A DNA stretch of 64,000 nucleotides from Macrostomum hystrix (Eukaryota > Platyhelminthes > Macrostomidae): NCBI GenBank assembly GCA_950097015.1, contig CATNEN010000003.1, positions 9,653,501 to 9,717,500 on the forward strand, read 5' to 3'. Positions 1 to 11,509 of the stretch are shown one piece after another. A model generated the notes under the pieces. That model was given only the letters and a program-made list of their open reading frames with translations. It had not been told where the DNA came from and made no database searches. Every line of letters begins with the position of its first letter. Position 1 is the first letter of the stretch. The position numbers and the translations under genes were made by a program.

Positions 1-1
1 C

Positions 2-1930
2 CTGCGTCGATTCCTCGGCGTCATCGGGTTCTACCGACGCTTTGTCCCGCAGTTCGCCGAAATCGCAACACCTCTGCAGGATCTCGTCACTACAACACTG
101 CAGTCTCCGAGATCCTACAGATGGGACCCGGCTCATCAACAGGCCTTTGACAAGCTCAAGGCAACCTTAGCGGAGAGACTTCTGCTGCAGCACCCGGACC
201 CCAAGTGCGACTCATACAGTCTCGTCACTGATGCTTCGTCCAGCAGCGTCGGCGCAGCTCTGCATCAATCGACCGACGCTACCACGACGCCCATTGGCTT
301 GTTCAGCAAGAAACTGTCGGCAGCACAACAGAAGTACTCAGCTTTCGACAGGGAACTTCTCGCAGTGTACCTCGCTGTTCTGCACTTCCGGAGCCTGATC
401 GAGGGTCGCAAGGTAACGGTCTTCACGGATCACAAACCCCTCGCCCAGGCGTTCCGCAGCAGCAACACCGGCACCTCCGACCGGAATCAACGGTACCTGA
501 GCGTCATCGCCGAGTACGTCGTGGATATCACCTATATCCGCGGCTCCGACAACATCGTAGCTGATGCGCTATCCCGGCTTGACGAGGGCACCACCCCGGT
601 CAACAGCGTCCTACCGACAACACCCATCGACATCCCGGCCATCGCTGAGCGTCAGGCAAAGGAGCAGCTGCAGCCATCCGAGGGCTGCCAACCCTTCCCG
701 GTGAACGGACAGCGGACGATTCTTTGTGAGACCTCCTCGAGCTACCCGCGCCCGGTCATACCGGTGTCGATGCGACGAGCGACGCTGCAACACTTTCATG
801 ACATCGGACACTTCGGTTTCCGCAAGACAGCTCGCCTCATCACGTCGCGCTACTTCTGGCCCAACATGCGCGCGGATATCAAAGACTACTGCCGAGCCTG
901 CCAGACCTGCCAGCGCAACAAGGTCAGCCGCCACACCATATCCGGCACCTCAGCGTTCGATCTGCCTTCAAACCGGTTTGAGACCGTCCACATCGACATT
1001 GTCGGCCCGTTGCCAGTTCCCGAGCGAAAGCACGACGTCTCATGCGGCCTAACTCCACGGTACCTGCTCACCATGATAGACCGAGGCACGAGCTGGATCG
1101 AAGCAACGCCGATCGAGTCCATCACGGCTCAGAGTGTCGCGTCCGCTTTCCTAGCATCCTGGATCTCGCGATTCGGCGTACCCCTCTACGTCGTCACCGA
1201 CCGCGGCGCGCAGTTCGAAGCGGACCTCTTCAACATCCTGGCTACCAGCGTCGGCTTCTACCGGCTTCGGACGACAGCGTACCATCCGCAGACCAACGGG
1301 AAGATCGAGCGAGCTCACCGGACGCTCAAGCACATCCTGAAGGCTCATGGACAGGAGTGGCTCGACAACCTGCCCCTCGCACTACTCGCCATGCACATCA
1401 ACCCGGACGAGGATGGAGTCAGCCCTTTCACGCGTCTCACAGGAGAGCATCCGATGCTGCCGAGAGTCCTGGCCACCGAGGACGTCGACCCCAATGATCT
1501 ACGGCTTCGAATGGACGATATCACCGACGACGGCGCGCGACCTTCGCCTTCGACGGCCAAGCGATACATCCCAGCAGACCTCTGGACGGCGGAAAAGGTC
1601 TGGGTGCGAGTGGATCGCGTCCGCAAACCCTTGGAAGCACCCTACCAGGGGCCCTACCCGGTCATACGTCGGACGGCAAAGTTCTTCATTCTGGAGCTCC
1701 ACCCAGGTCAGCAGGAGGCAGTGTCAATCGACCGCCTGAAGCCGCTCCGTACCGCCGCTGCCACACCTCGTCCAAAGCCACCCGACCAAGCTCAACCGTC
1801 CAAGGATCGGGCGCAGAGCGACATCGCATTGCCACCACGGACGACTCCGGTGGCGGCGAGAGCACCAAGGACTACCAGGAGTGGCCGGCACGTGCGCTTC
1901 AAAAACAACAATGATTACCTATATTTTTAA
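2..1930 (+). CDS. Ty3/Gypsy retrotransposon polyprotein, 3' part (RT tail, RNase H, integrase)
   Basis: The frame is open from the first bases of the window to a TAA at 1928-1930, so the protein is cut off by the window edge. In order it holds the end of a reverse transcriptase (LRRFLGVIGFYRRFVPQF, residues 1-18), an RNase H-like domain (TDASSSSVGAALHQ; FSKKLSAAQQKYS; DRELLAVYLAV; FTDHKPL), the HHCC zinc-binding N-terminus of integrase (HxxxHxG..., CRACQTCQRNK), and the integrase core. The core DDE residues are visible in VHIDIVGP, VTDRGAQFE and TNGKIERAHR. A short C-terminal domain (VWVRVD...APYQGPYPVI) and a basic tail (TTRSGRHVRF) follow. This order (RT, RNase H, integrase) is the Ty3/Gypsy order. 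No frameshift or stop is seen, so the copy may be young. The gag, protease and most RT lie outside the window. Confidence 0.95.
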   Translation: MRRFLGVIGFYRRFVPQFAEIATPLQDLVTTTLQSPRSYRWDPAHQQAFDKLKATLAERLLLQHPDPKCDSYSLVTDASSSSVGAALHQSTDATTTPIGLFSKKLSAAQQKYSAFDRELLAVYLAVLHFRSLIEGRKVTVFTDHKPLAQAFRSSNTGTSDRNQRYLSVIAEYVVDITYIRGSDNIVADALSRLDEGTTPVNSVLPTTPIDIPAIAERQAKEQLQPSEGCQPFPVNGQRTILCETSSSYPRPVIPVSMRRATLQHFHDIGHFGFRKTARLITSRYFWPNMRADIKDYCRACQTCQRNKVSRHTISGTSAFDLPSNRFETVHIDIVGPLPVPERKHDVSCGLTPRYLLTMIDRGTSWIEATPIESITAQSVASAFLASWISRFGVPLYVVTDRGAQFEADLFNILATSVGFYRLRTTAYHPQTNGKIERAHRTLKHILKAHGQEWLDNLPLALLAMHINPDEDGVSPFTRLTGEHPMLPRVLATEDVDPNDLRLRMDDITDDGARPSPSTAKRYIPADLWTAEKVWVRVDRVRKPLEAPYQGPYPVIRRTAKFFILELHPGQQEAVSIDRLKPLRTAAATPRPKPPDQAQPSKDRAQSDIALPPRTTPVAARAPRTTRSGRHVRFKNNNDYLYF

Positions 1931-2033
1931 TGTCGAATATTTAATTTTTTCATAACTCTACCCTATCATACGGTACGTTAAGCCCCGCCAACGCATTATT
2001 TTAGGAGACTCCGTCTCCCGCAGGGGGGACTAT

Positions 2034-2406
2034 TGTAACATTGCAGTGTACCGTATTGTCTAAATTAGGTAATCTTCGAGAATATTCTAAGTCAAATCCT
2101 TCTATAATTTTCTCAGAATTTCTAGAAGTTCTCAAAAGTAAATGTTATATTTCTATTAATCAGCTTGCAGTTAATTATAAGACTCAGATAATACTTTATC
2201 GTCACATATTTCGTACTATAGTTATTTCCGAATATTAACTTTGTTATAATGCAATAAAACATTCTAGAATATTCCGTTGGACACTATAAATATAAGTAGC
2301 CAAGGAGTGCAATCTCCAACCTTCCTCAAGCTCTCGGTCATACGATCGACAAACAACCGAAAAGAACCACCGCCTTTGTTCTCTGATTCATTACGAAAAC
2401 GTTACA
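2034..2406 (+). mobile_element. Putative 3' LTR of the Ty3/Gypsy element
   Basis: About 100 bp after the integrase stop there is a purine run (CAGGGGGGAC, 2021-2030) that can serve as the polypurine tract. It is followed by TGTAACA at 2034. A matching ACA end occurs at 2404-2406 (GTTACA), giving an LTR of about 373 bp. A TATA box (TATAAATA) sits at 2285-2292. The 5' LTR is outside the window, so the ends and the target duplication cannot be verified by comparison. Confidence 0.6.
2285..2292 (+). promoter_or_regulatory. TATA box inside the Gypsy LTR
   Basis: TATAAATA lies about 120 bp before the inferred 3' end of the LTR, the usual place for an LTR promoter. This copy of the LTR points transcription downstream, toward the glycosyltransferase gene on the same strand. 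Confidence 0.5.
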
Positions 2407-3177
2407 AAATAAGAGCAAATCAGAATAGAATACATGAAAAAAAGTTAGTTTTTCTGTTGCTGAGGATGGGGAGGCAGTGGAGGGGGTGCTGGATAGTCTC
2501 ATCCAGCTCAAACCAGCTCAAACCTTCACTGGCTCCCATCCTTCACACTCTACCTCTGTGTTGCCCCCATCCCTGACTCTTTCTGTTCTCTTGCGATGCT
2601 TTCAGCGATTCCTGGCGAACGCTGCATCCCCTGTTGCTATGGCAACCGTTTCCTCTGCCCCCACAAACAAGCATTTTCCCGTTGCGGATCCTGCAGCTAC
2701 TATTTTTTCCACTGTTGCCCCATCCCAAAAAAACTTTGGAAAACACACAAGCGGCCAATAATTATTAAAGCCATTTTTAAAAAAGTACAAGACGGAGAAA
2801 AAGTATATAAAATGATTCCTATTTGTATTCGCCAAGTGGGTTTAGATGCATTTTTCATATCCCAAAAAATAAGCTGAAACCCGTCGTTGAACGGGCGTAG
2901 ATAAACTTGGAAAAAAACTTTTTTCTCAAGCAATAAAGTTCTCTAGTATTTTAGTGCATATCAAATGTATTCGCCAAAAAAGCAGTTATATAATTTTTTT
3001 AATTAGCCAGCCCATGCCACTTCACCTCGTCCATCATGCTTCCTAGGCCTGACAAACTCTCCGGTTTTAAGTTATCAATCTTCTAGCAGCATGCGTTTTA
3101 GGCTTGTTCTTGAAATCTACTTTATCTTCACATATCACTCATCCCACTGCATTCCCCTTATACGTGACCTCTTAATC
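2407..3177. other. Gene-free stretch, nothing recognised
   Basis: AT-rich flanking DNA with a more GC-rich patch at about 2465-2700. Short open frames here have no recognisable domains or splice context. Confidence 0.4.
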
Positions 3178-3552
3178 CTTTCATCTTCCTCTCTCCCTTC
3201 ATCTTCCCCTCTCCCTTCATCTTCCCCTCTCTCTTCATCTTCCCCTCTCTCTTCATCTTCCCCTCTCCCTTCATCTTCCCCTCTCTCTTCATCTTCCCCT
3301 CTCCCTTCATCTTCCCCTCTCCCTTCATCTTCCCCTCTCTCTTCATCTTCCTCTCTCTCTTTATCTTCCCCTCTCCCTTCATCTTCCCCTCTCTCTTTAT
3401 CTTCCCCTCTCCCTTCATCTTCTCCTCTCCCTTTCTCTTCCCCTCTCCCTTTCTCTTCCCCTCTCCCTTTCTCTTCCCCTCTCTCTTTCTCTTCGCCTCT
3501 CCCTTCTTATTCCCCTCGCCTTTCATCTTCCTCTCTCCCTTTATCTTCCCCC
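3178..3552 (+). repeat. CT-rich tandem array, 18-bp unit
   Basis: About 20 copies of an 18-bp pyrimidine-rich unit (consensus TTCATCTTCCCCTCTCCC), with C/T variants. The unit is a multiple of three and lacks stops, which produces open frames on both strands. These are not evidence of a gene. Confidence 0.9.
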
Positions 3553-3758
3553 CAGCACATGTGTACCAGACAATGAGATCACGTGGTTTAATGAGTTCAA
3601 GCACAACCAAAGTAGAAGACGTAAGACACTCGTTTCGGGGGAAAATGTGCACTTGACCTTCTCTTTCCGTCGTTTGACATAAAATGATGCTGGCGTAGGT
3701 TATATTCATCACATACCCACAGTTACGTCCGTGCTCAATGTTAATGCATTTTCAGTAT

Positions 3759-3800
<42 letters not shown>
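3759..3800 (+). repeat. CAG trinucleotide run (14 copies)
   Basis: Uninterrupted CAG repeat in non-coding DNA upstream of the glycosyltransferase gene. A second run of nine CAG units lies at 3926-3952. Both may lie in the promoter or 5'UTR of that gene. No coding frame with other support runs through them. Confidence 0.9.
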
Positions 3801-3801
<1 letters not shown>

Positions 3802-3919
3802 CGGATTGGTCCACGGGCTAAGGGACGAGAAAATGAGATAGAGAGGAGGGAAAATAAGAAAAAAGAGAAAGAAGCAAAGAGAGGAGGTTGAGGGGCTGCA
3901 GGCATAGCCATGGGCTGGG

Positions 3920-3955
<36 letters not shown>

Positions 3956-4396
3956 AGCGGTCGCTGGTCTAAAGGGCGAGGGTGAGGCAAGGGCGAGGGG
4001 TCTGGGCTAGGAAAAGTGCTCAGGGACCAATCGCGTGCCAGTAGCTTCACTGACGACTCGACTTTTTGAGGCGCTCCTCCCGCCCTCTAAAGTCTCCCCT
4101 TCCACAACTGCGTGTCCTTCCCCCGCGCGTAGGAGCTGGAGAGTGACCGTCGGCAGACTAACGTTGACTTCATCGTCGCACCAGCAGCTGCCCGGCAAAA
4201 TACTTCTCTTTCTCTCCCTGTGTGTATCTCCTACGACTTTTCTATCCTCTTTTCCTCTGATGGTAAAGAGCCAGGACATGGACTGAGCCAGAGTTTGAAA
4301 ATCCCTGTCAAGCTCAAGGACAGAGAGAGAAGGTATCTCGAATTCTCCTCTATCACAGAATTCGCATTGCTTAGCACACAGAAGCGCAGTGTTAAG

Positions 4397-5611
4397 ATGA
4401 AGTGTGTCGGATTAAAACACATGATCTACGCCAACAGATGCTGCCGGTTGAAACACCAGTTGAACCAGTTCATCATCCTGCTATTGCTCAGTGTGACAGT
4501 CTTACTACTATTGCTCAGTTGCAGTCAAGACAGAAGCACCGATAGAGCCAGCTCGTCCATCACCTTTAGACTATGGCGCTACTGGTACAAGACATGTCTG
4601 AAGGGGAAAGAACTGCCTCAACAGGAAGCTACCACACCGCTGCCAACCACAGAGTCGCCAACAGCAGCTGTAGAGCGCCTGGCGTTGATACGCAACGGCA
4701 GCGTCAGATGCAAGGACATCCAATCGCTGTTTCCCAACAGAATACCGCCTGTGATTCACTGGACCAACAAGGACAATCGGGTTTTGCAGCAGCACCAGGC
4801 CATGGTACAGACGTGGCGCAATGTCTTCGGAGACTCTGTGGCCTACATGTACTGGGAGGACAAAGATGTGGAGAAGCTCCTAGTGAAGCATTATCCCAAC
4901 CTTCTGCCAGCATATCGGCATCTGCGAGTGGGCCTCATGCGGTCCGATATCGCGCGGCTGATCATCCTGCACCACGTGGGCGGCGTGTACACGGATCTGG
5001 ACGTAACACTGCAGCGCAGCTTTCACGACCTGATGGTGCAGCACACGGCCCTGTGGTCTCAAGAGCCAATAGAGCACGTCTACTACATGTACAAGAGGTT
5101 GTATTTCCTGAGCAATGCACTATTCATGACTAAGGCGCGACACAAATATCTGGACTACGTGCTAAAATCCTGGCCAAGCTGGTTTAAGTCCAATTGGTGG
5201 AATCGTATGGCGCAACTCAACAACGCCAACCAGGCCATCTTCATCACCGGGCCAGTGATGCTCAACCAGTTCTTGGATAACTATTACAACATTAGCAAGC
5301 ATCAGGCCGTCTCCAACATTGAGGACAGGCTAGACCTAGCTCACCCGGACCAGTTCCAACCAGTTTGGGACTCTTGGTTCGCTCAGAACATTGCTAAACG
5401 TCAGTGCCAGCAGCAACGCCACGCAATGTTACCGGAGCACAGAAAACATTGCGACCTGCTGACTGCTAGGCAGTTTGTGCTGCGGCCACTGCAGTCTAAT
5501 GTCACCTACGGGGTGCACAGGTTTTTGCACACCAGCTACGGCAGGAGAAACAGCTATGATAAGGCCAAAGCTGCTAAGGATATTCTGCCACTAAGTACCT
5601 GTATTATTTGA
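4397..5611 (+). CDS. Golgi-type glycosyltransferase with DXD motif (GT32-like)
   Basis: Single-exon gene of 404 aa. The start chosen is the ATG at 4397 because it puts a transmembrane segment close to the N-terminus; the frame is open further upstream but has no ATG there. Residues about 25-42 (IILLLLSVTVLLLLLS) are a signal anchor, giving a type II Golgi topology. The catalytic domain begins near VIHWTNKDN and contains MVQTWRNVF, GLMRSDIARLIILHHVGG and VYTDLDV, where D-L-D is the metal- and sugar-nucleotide-binding DXD. This pattern (IPP.IHW, W...P, R.D..R...L...GG.Y.D.D) is typical of the OCH1/SUR1-like sugar-binding region (GT32) and of related alpha-1,4-glycosyltransferases. The exact sugar and acceptor cannot be read from sequence. 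One potential N-glycosylation site is near NGS and one near NVT. Confidence 0.85.
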   Translation: MKCVGLKHMIYANRCCRLKHQLNQFIILLLLSVTVLLLLLSCSQDRSTDRASSSITFRLWRYWYKTCLKGKELPQQEATTPLPTTESPTAAVERLALIRNGSVRCKDIQSLFPNRIPPVIHWTNKDNRVLQQHQAMVQTWRNVFGDSVAYMYWEDKDVEKLLVKHYPNLLPAYRHLRVGLMRSDIARLIILHHVGGVYTDLDVTLQRSFHDLMVQHTALWSQEPIEHVYYMYKRLYFLSNALFMTKARHKYLDYVLKSWPSWFKSNWWNRMAQLNNANQAIFITGPVMLNQFLDNYYNISKHQAVSNIEDRLDLAHPDQFQPVWDSWFAQNIAKRQCQQQRHAMLPEHRKHCDLLTARQFVLRPLQSNVTYGVHRFLHTSYGRRNSYDKAKAAKDILPLSTCII

Positions 5612-5647
5612 CATCCAGAACAGGTGGACAGTCTGTTGAATGCGATA

Positions 5648-6944
5648 GTTAGACACCTAACCTGATAAGGACAGTGGGTGCAGTCAGTTTAATTAGACAC
5701 CTAACCTGATAAGGACAGTGGGTGCAGTCAGTTTAATTAGACACCTAACCTGATAAGGACAGTGGGTGCAGTCAGTTTAATTAGACACCTAACCTGATAA
5801 GGACAGTGGGTGCAGTCAGTTTAATTAGACACCTAACCTGATAAGGACAGTGGGTGCAGTCAGTTTAATTAGACACCTAACCTGATAAGGACAGTTGGTG
5901 CAGTCAGTTTAATTAGACACCTAACCTGATAAGGACAGTGGGTGCAGTCAGTTTAATTAGACACCTAACCTGATAAGGACAGTGGGTGCAGTCAGTTTAA
6001 TTAGACACCTAACCTGATAAGGACAGTGGGTGCAGTCAGTTTAATTAGACACCTAACCTGATAAGGACAGTGGGTGCAGTCAGTTAATTAGACACCTAAC
6101 CTGATAAGGACAGTGGGTGCAGTCAGTTTAATTAGACACCTAACCTGATAAGGACAGTGGGTGCAGTCAGTTTAATTAGACACCTAACCTGATAAGGACA
6201 GTGGGTGCAGTCAGTTTAATTAGACACCTAACCTGATAAGGACAGTGGGTGCAGTCAGTTTAATTAGACACCTAACCTGATAAGGACAGTGGGTGCAGTC
6301 AGTTTAATTAGACACCTAACCTGATAAGGACAGTGGGTGCAGTCAGTTTAATTAGACACCTAACCTGATAAGGACAGTGGGTGCAGTCAGTTTAATTAGA
6401 CACCTAACCTGATAAGGACAGTGGGTGCAGTCAGTTAATTAGACACCTAACCTGATAAGGACAGTGGGTGCAGTCAGTTTAATTAGACACCTAACCTGAT
6501 AAGGACAGTGGGTGCAGTCAGTTTAATTAGACACCTAACCTGATAAGGACAGTGGGTGCAGTCAGTTTAATTAGACACCTAACCTGATAAGGACAGTGGG
6601 TGCAGTCAGTTTAATTAGACACCTAACCTGATAAGGACAGTGGGTGCAGTCAGTTAATTAGACACCTAACCTGATAAGGACAGTGGGTGCAGTCAGTTTA
6701 ATTAGACACCTAACCTGATAAGGACAGTGGGTGCAGTCAGTTTAATTAAACACCTAACCTGATAAGGACAGTGGGTGCAGTCAGTTAATTAGACACCTAA
6801 CCTGATAAGGACAGTGGATGCAGTCAGTTTAATTAGACACCTAACCTGATAAGGACAGTGGGTGCAGTCAGTTTAATTAGACACCTAACCTGATAAGGAC
6901 AGTGGGTGCAGTCAGGTAATTAGACACCTAACCTGATAAGTATT
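5648..6944 (+). repeat. 44-bp tandem array in probable 3'UTR of the glycosyltransferase
   Basis: About 30 nearly identical copies of a 44-bp unit containing GACACCTAACCTGATAAGG and ACAGTGGGTGCAGTCAGTTT. A few copies lack one T (43 bp). The array starts some 37 bp after the stop codon. No AATAAA occurs between the stop and the array, while one lies just after it. The array is therefore probably transcribed as most of the 3'UTR. Each unit can fold as RNA: CCU-GAUA-AGG forms a small hairpin, enclosed by CACC paired with GGUG. Confidence 0.95.
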
Positions 6945-6962
6945 TAATTTATCCTGTAATCC

Positions 6963-6968
6963 AATAAA
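6963..6968 (+). promoter_or_regulatory. Polyadenylation signal after the 44-bp array
   Basis: AATAAA followed within about 20 bp by a GT-rich stretch (GTACCGTGTTTTT). It is the first canonical signal downstream of the glycosyltransferase stop codon. Confidence 0.5.
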
Positions 6969-7498
6969 GATATCCGTACCGTGTTTTTCCCCTAGCGTTT
7001 TTTGGCAAGTTAGATCCATTTTATTGAAGCTTTTTAATAACAGGTTATAAATAAAAAATGCCAATTAAAACGCGAGGGTTTTTGTTTCGTCTGCTCTATT
7101 TAAAAGGATCAAAGCACTTTTCTAGATTAATGTACTCGTAATTTCCTACTAGTAAAGTATTTATCCTGCATAATAAAATACATGGTTCTGTTTTTATGAA
7201 TTGATCTTGACTACTGTACTAATAAAAAAACAATGCTTCCTTCAAAACAGGCTTTTGTTAATGAAACTATTGATCGAAATCGTTCATTGTTTCCCATCGC
7301 TTTTGTAATTGCACTAAAAGTGGCTTTATACTATAGCTCGTAATTATGTAAACTGCGAGCGCAATTGCCTAACAAAAATGTGAATGGGCGTACTGCAATG
7401 TCATTGAAGTGCTTTTCAATTAGCGACTTTCTGATTTTCATATTCTTTGGTAACATACCTATAGCTTTTATAACGCTCATTGTTTTTAAGGCTTTGAA

Positions 7499-8036
7499 AT
7501 ATTTTGACACACCTGAGGTTGTTAGAAGCCTAACCTGAGGCTTTTGACGCACCTGGGTTTGTTAGAAGCTTAACCTAAGGCTTTTGACGCACCTGGGTTT
7601 GTTAGAAGCTTAACCTGAGGCTTTTGACGCACCTGGGTTTGTTAGAAGCTTAACCTGAGGCTTTTGACGCACCTGGGTTTGTTAGAAGCTTAACCTGAGG
7701 CTTTTGACGCACCTGGGTTTGTTAGAAGCTTAACCTGAGGCCTTTGAGACACCTGAGTTTGTTAGAACCTTAACCTGAGGCTTTTGACACACCTGAGTTT
7801 GTTAGAAGCTTAACCTGAGGCTTTTGACGCACCTGGGTTTGTTAGAAGCTTAACCTGAGGCATTTGACACACCTGAGGTTGTTAGAACCTTAACCTGAGG
7901 CTTTTGACACACCTGAGTTTGTTAGAACCTTAACCTGAGGCTTTTGACACACCTGAGTTTGTTAGAACCTTAACCTGAGGCTTTTGACACACCTGAGTTC
8001 GTCAGAAACTTAACCTGAGGGTTTTAGCACATCAGA
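7499..8036 (+). repeat. 40-bp tandem array
   Basis: About 13 copies of a 40-bp unit (CTTTTGACGCACCTGGGTTT then GTTAGAAGCTTAACCTGAGG). Central copies are almost identical; the outer ones carry GACACACCTGAG variants. It shares the words CACCT and TAACCTGA with the 44-bp array 550 bp upstream, but the units do not align over their length. Confidence 0.95.
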
Positions 8037-8040
8037 GGTA

Positions 8041-8904
8041 GTTGAATACAGAATAAATTGACTTAAACAAATTTGCTTCGAAATGCTTGAAAACTGTTCT
8101 ACAGAAAAATATAACCACCAAGGTTGTTGTGCCATTTAATGAAGTTACACTGACTCAACTCGCCAAGATTAGTGGCATGAGAATTTGGCTTTACTTAGAC
8201 TCATTTGATCCGATAATCTTTGGCTATATACTCGAATTGTCAGACAAAAGCGCATTATAGCTTAAAAATCCCTAGGACCTGAATGTGAAAATCAAACTGC
8301 TAGTTTTTCCTGGCTACCAAATCGTTGGGATTAACTTGACAGCTCAACAGAACATATAGATCAAGTTATTTATGAATTGAAGGACGACATCTGGTCGCGA
8401 AAGCCGCATTATCCAGACTAGTGCAGGCTGACTGGCTGTCCTAAAAATAAACCAAGCAGATATGAAGTTCTGATGCACTTGCTGACTGAAAAAAAAACTG
8501 AAAAAATTTTCAGCTAAAATATTTATAGAATTCATTCAGATTTCTAAGATAGCTATTTATTTTATATATTGCACTATACGGAAATAATCAGTGCTTTAAT
8601 CCAAGTATTTCAATTTTCTACTTTATACCAGCCAGTCAGCCTACACTTGTCCGGAAAATGGGACTTTCACAGCGAGTTGGCTCCCTAGTTTCTAGATTCA
8701 GATATCTATTAGCCTTCGAATCCTATGCCCAACAGTTTAAATATCGTAGGAGTAGAATCACGAAAAAGTGAAAATTTAAACGGCTTGGTGAAAGCTGCAA
8801 TTTCTATTTTTCTATTTTTCCCATTTAGTCTAATGCATCGGCAAACAGTGCACAGATGGTTTGTCAGGAACAGACAGAATCATATAGTCAGAAAATAACC
8901 AGTA
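8041..8904. other. Gene-free stretch, nothing recognised
   Basis: AT-rich intergenic DNA between two arrays. No coding, RNA or transposon signature seen. Confidence 0.4.
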
Positions 8905-10441
8905 TTATGAATCCATACTGGTTCTGAATCCATACTGGTTCTGAATCCATACTGGTTCTGAATCCATGTACTGGAACTGAATCCATACTGGTTCTGAATC
9001 CATGTACTGGTTCTGAATCCATACTGGTTCTGAATCCATACTGGTTCTGAATCCATGTACTGGAACTGAATCCATACTGGTTCTGAATCCATGTACTGGT
9101 TCTGAATCCATACTGGTTCTGAATCCATACTGGTTCTGAATCCATGTACTGGTTCTGAATCCATACTGGTTCTGAATCCATACTGGTTCTGAATCCATAC
9201 TGGTTCTGAATCCATACTGGTTCTGAATCCATACTGGTTCTGAATCCATACTGGTTCTGAATCCATACTGGTTCTGAATCCATACTGGTTCTGAATCCAT
9301 ACTGGTTCTGAATCCATGTACTGGTTCTGAATCCATACTGGTTCTGAATCCATACTGGTTCTGAATCCATACTGGTTCTGAATCCATACTGGTTCTGAAT
9401 CCATACTGGTTCTGAATCCATACTGGTTCTGAATCCATACTGGTTCTGAATCCATACTGGTTCTGAATCCATGTACTGGTTCTGAATCCATACTGGTTCT
9501 GAATCCATGTACTGGTTCTGAATCCATACTGGTTCTGAATCCATACTGGTTCTGAATCCATACTGGTTCTGAATCCATGTACTGGAACTGAATCCATACT
9601 GGTTCTGAATCCATACTGGTTCTGAATCCATACTGGTTCTGAATCCATACTGGTTCTGAATCCATGTACTGGTTCTGAATCCATACTGGTTCTGAATCCA
9701 TACTGGTTCTGAATCCATACTGGTTCTGAATCCATACTGGTTCTGAATCCATACTGGTTCTGAATCCATACTGGTTCTGAATCCATACTGGTTCTGAATC
9801 CATACTGGTTCTGAATCCATACTGGTTCTGAATCCATACTGGTTCTGAATCCATACTGGTTCTGAATCCATGTACTGGTTCTGAATCCATACTGGTTCTG
9901 AATCCATACTGGTTCTGAATCCATACTGGTTCTGAATCCATGTACTGGAACTGAATCCATACTGGTTCTGAATCCATACTGGTTCTGAATCCATACTGGT
10001 TCTGAATCCATGTACTGGTTCTGAATCCATACTGGTTCTGAATCCATACTGGTTCTGAATCCATACTGGTTCTGAATCCATACTGGTTCTGAATCCATAC
10101 TGGTTCTGAATCCATACTGGTTCTGAATCCATACTGGTTCTGAATCCATACTGGTTCTGAATCCATACTGGTTCTGAATCCATACTGGTTCTGAATCCAT
10201 ACTGGTTCTGAATCCATACTGGTTCTGAATCCATGTACTGGTTCTGAATCCATACTGGTTCTGAATCCATACTGGTTCTGAATCCATACTGGTTCTGAAT
10301 CCATACTGGTTCTGAATCCATACTGGTTCTGAATCCATACTGGTTCTGAATCCATGTACTGGTTCTGAATCCATACTGGTTCTGAATCCATACTGGTTCT
10401 GAATCCATACTGGTTCTGAATCCATACTGGTTCTGAATCCA
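8905..10441. repeat. 17/19-bp tandem array (about 90 copies)
   Basis: A 17-bp unit (ACTGGTTCTGAATCCAT) repeated almost without change, interspersed with a 19-bp version that has an extra GT, and a rarer GGAACTG variant. Because 17 is not a multiple of three and no frame holds a stop, all three reverse frames are open for about 500 codons and encode the same 17-residue peptide in rotation. This is an artefact of the unit, not a gene. Confidence 0.97.
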
Positions 10442-10811
10442 TTTTGATTTTAGGTGCTTGAAACACTCCCATAGTCTCATAACTGTTCGACTCGAGGTTT
10501 ATAAATGAAATATTCGAAATAAAAAAGACGATAATAAAAGCATTTAAAGTTCTTTACATACCATGCGAGTTGACAATTATTCGCATAGTCGTTATTAATC
10601 CTGCATTTGGAACAAGTCGCTGCTTGATTAAAACAAACAAGGAAGATACGACAGCTACAATGCGACAGTGATAAAACTAGTGTATATTCAGATTGCCAGA
10701 AACATTAACACATGTCTGAGGTAAAGTAACAGAGCAGCGTAAGAGTGAAATCTTTAATTTAATCTCGGTTGAATCTTAATATCATGATTGGTTATTGAAC
10801 TACAAAACTAA

Positions 10812-11474
10812 ACTAAACTATAAAACTGAAACTAAACTATTCAGTCCTCAGAATCTGAAACTAAACTATTCAGTCATCAGAATCTGAAACTAAACTATTC
10901 AGTCCCCAGAATCAGAAACTAAACTATTCAGTCCTCAGAATCTGAAACTAAACTATTCAGTCCTAAGAATCTGAAACTAAACTATTCAGTCCCCAGAATC
11001 AGAAACTAAACTATTCAGTCCTCAGAATCTGAAACTAAACTATTCAGTCCTCAGAATCTGAAACTAAACTATTCAGTCCTCAGAATCAGAAACTGAACTA
11101 TTCAGTCCTCAGAATCAGAAACTGAACTATTCAGTCATCAGAATCTGAAACTAAACTATTCAGTCCTCAGAATCTGAAACTAAACTCTTCAGTCCTCAGA
11201 ATCAGAAACTGAACTATTCAGTCCTCAGAATCTGAAACTAAACTATTCAGTCCTCAGAATCAGAAACTGAACTATTCAGTCCTCAGAATCAGAAACTAAA
11301 CTATTCAGTCATCAGAATCTGAAACTAAACTATTCAGTCCTCAGAATCTGAAACTGAACTATTCAGTCCTCAGAATCTGAAACTAAACTATTCAGTCCTC
11401 AGAATCAGAAACTGAACTATTCAGTCCTCAGAATCAGAAACTGAACTATTCAGTCATCAGAATCTGAAACTGCT
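10812..11474. repeat. 29-bp tandem array downstream of the TFIIIA-like gene
   Basis: About 23 copies of a 29-bp unit (CTGAAACTAAACTATTCAGT plus CCTCAGAAT), with A/T and A/G variants. It begins about 35 bp beyond the stop codon of the minus-strand zinc-finger gene. An ATTAAA-type signal on the minus strand is near 10753-10758, so the array may be part of that gene's 3'UTR. Confidence 0.95.
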
Positions 11475-11509
11475 CCATCCCCTTAAGCAGCGTGTTTCGC
11501 AGTCTTAGT

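Noticed and set aside
8880-10480. Three overlapping reverse-strand open frames of about 500-530 codons
   Set aside because: They are the three frames of one 17/19-bp repeat and encode the same 17-residue peptide in rotation; no start, splice or domain support.
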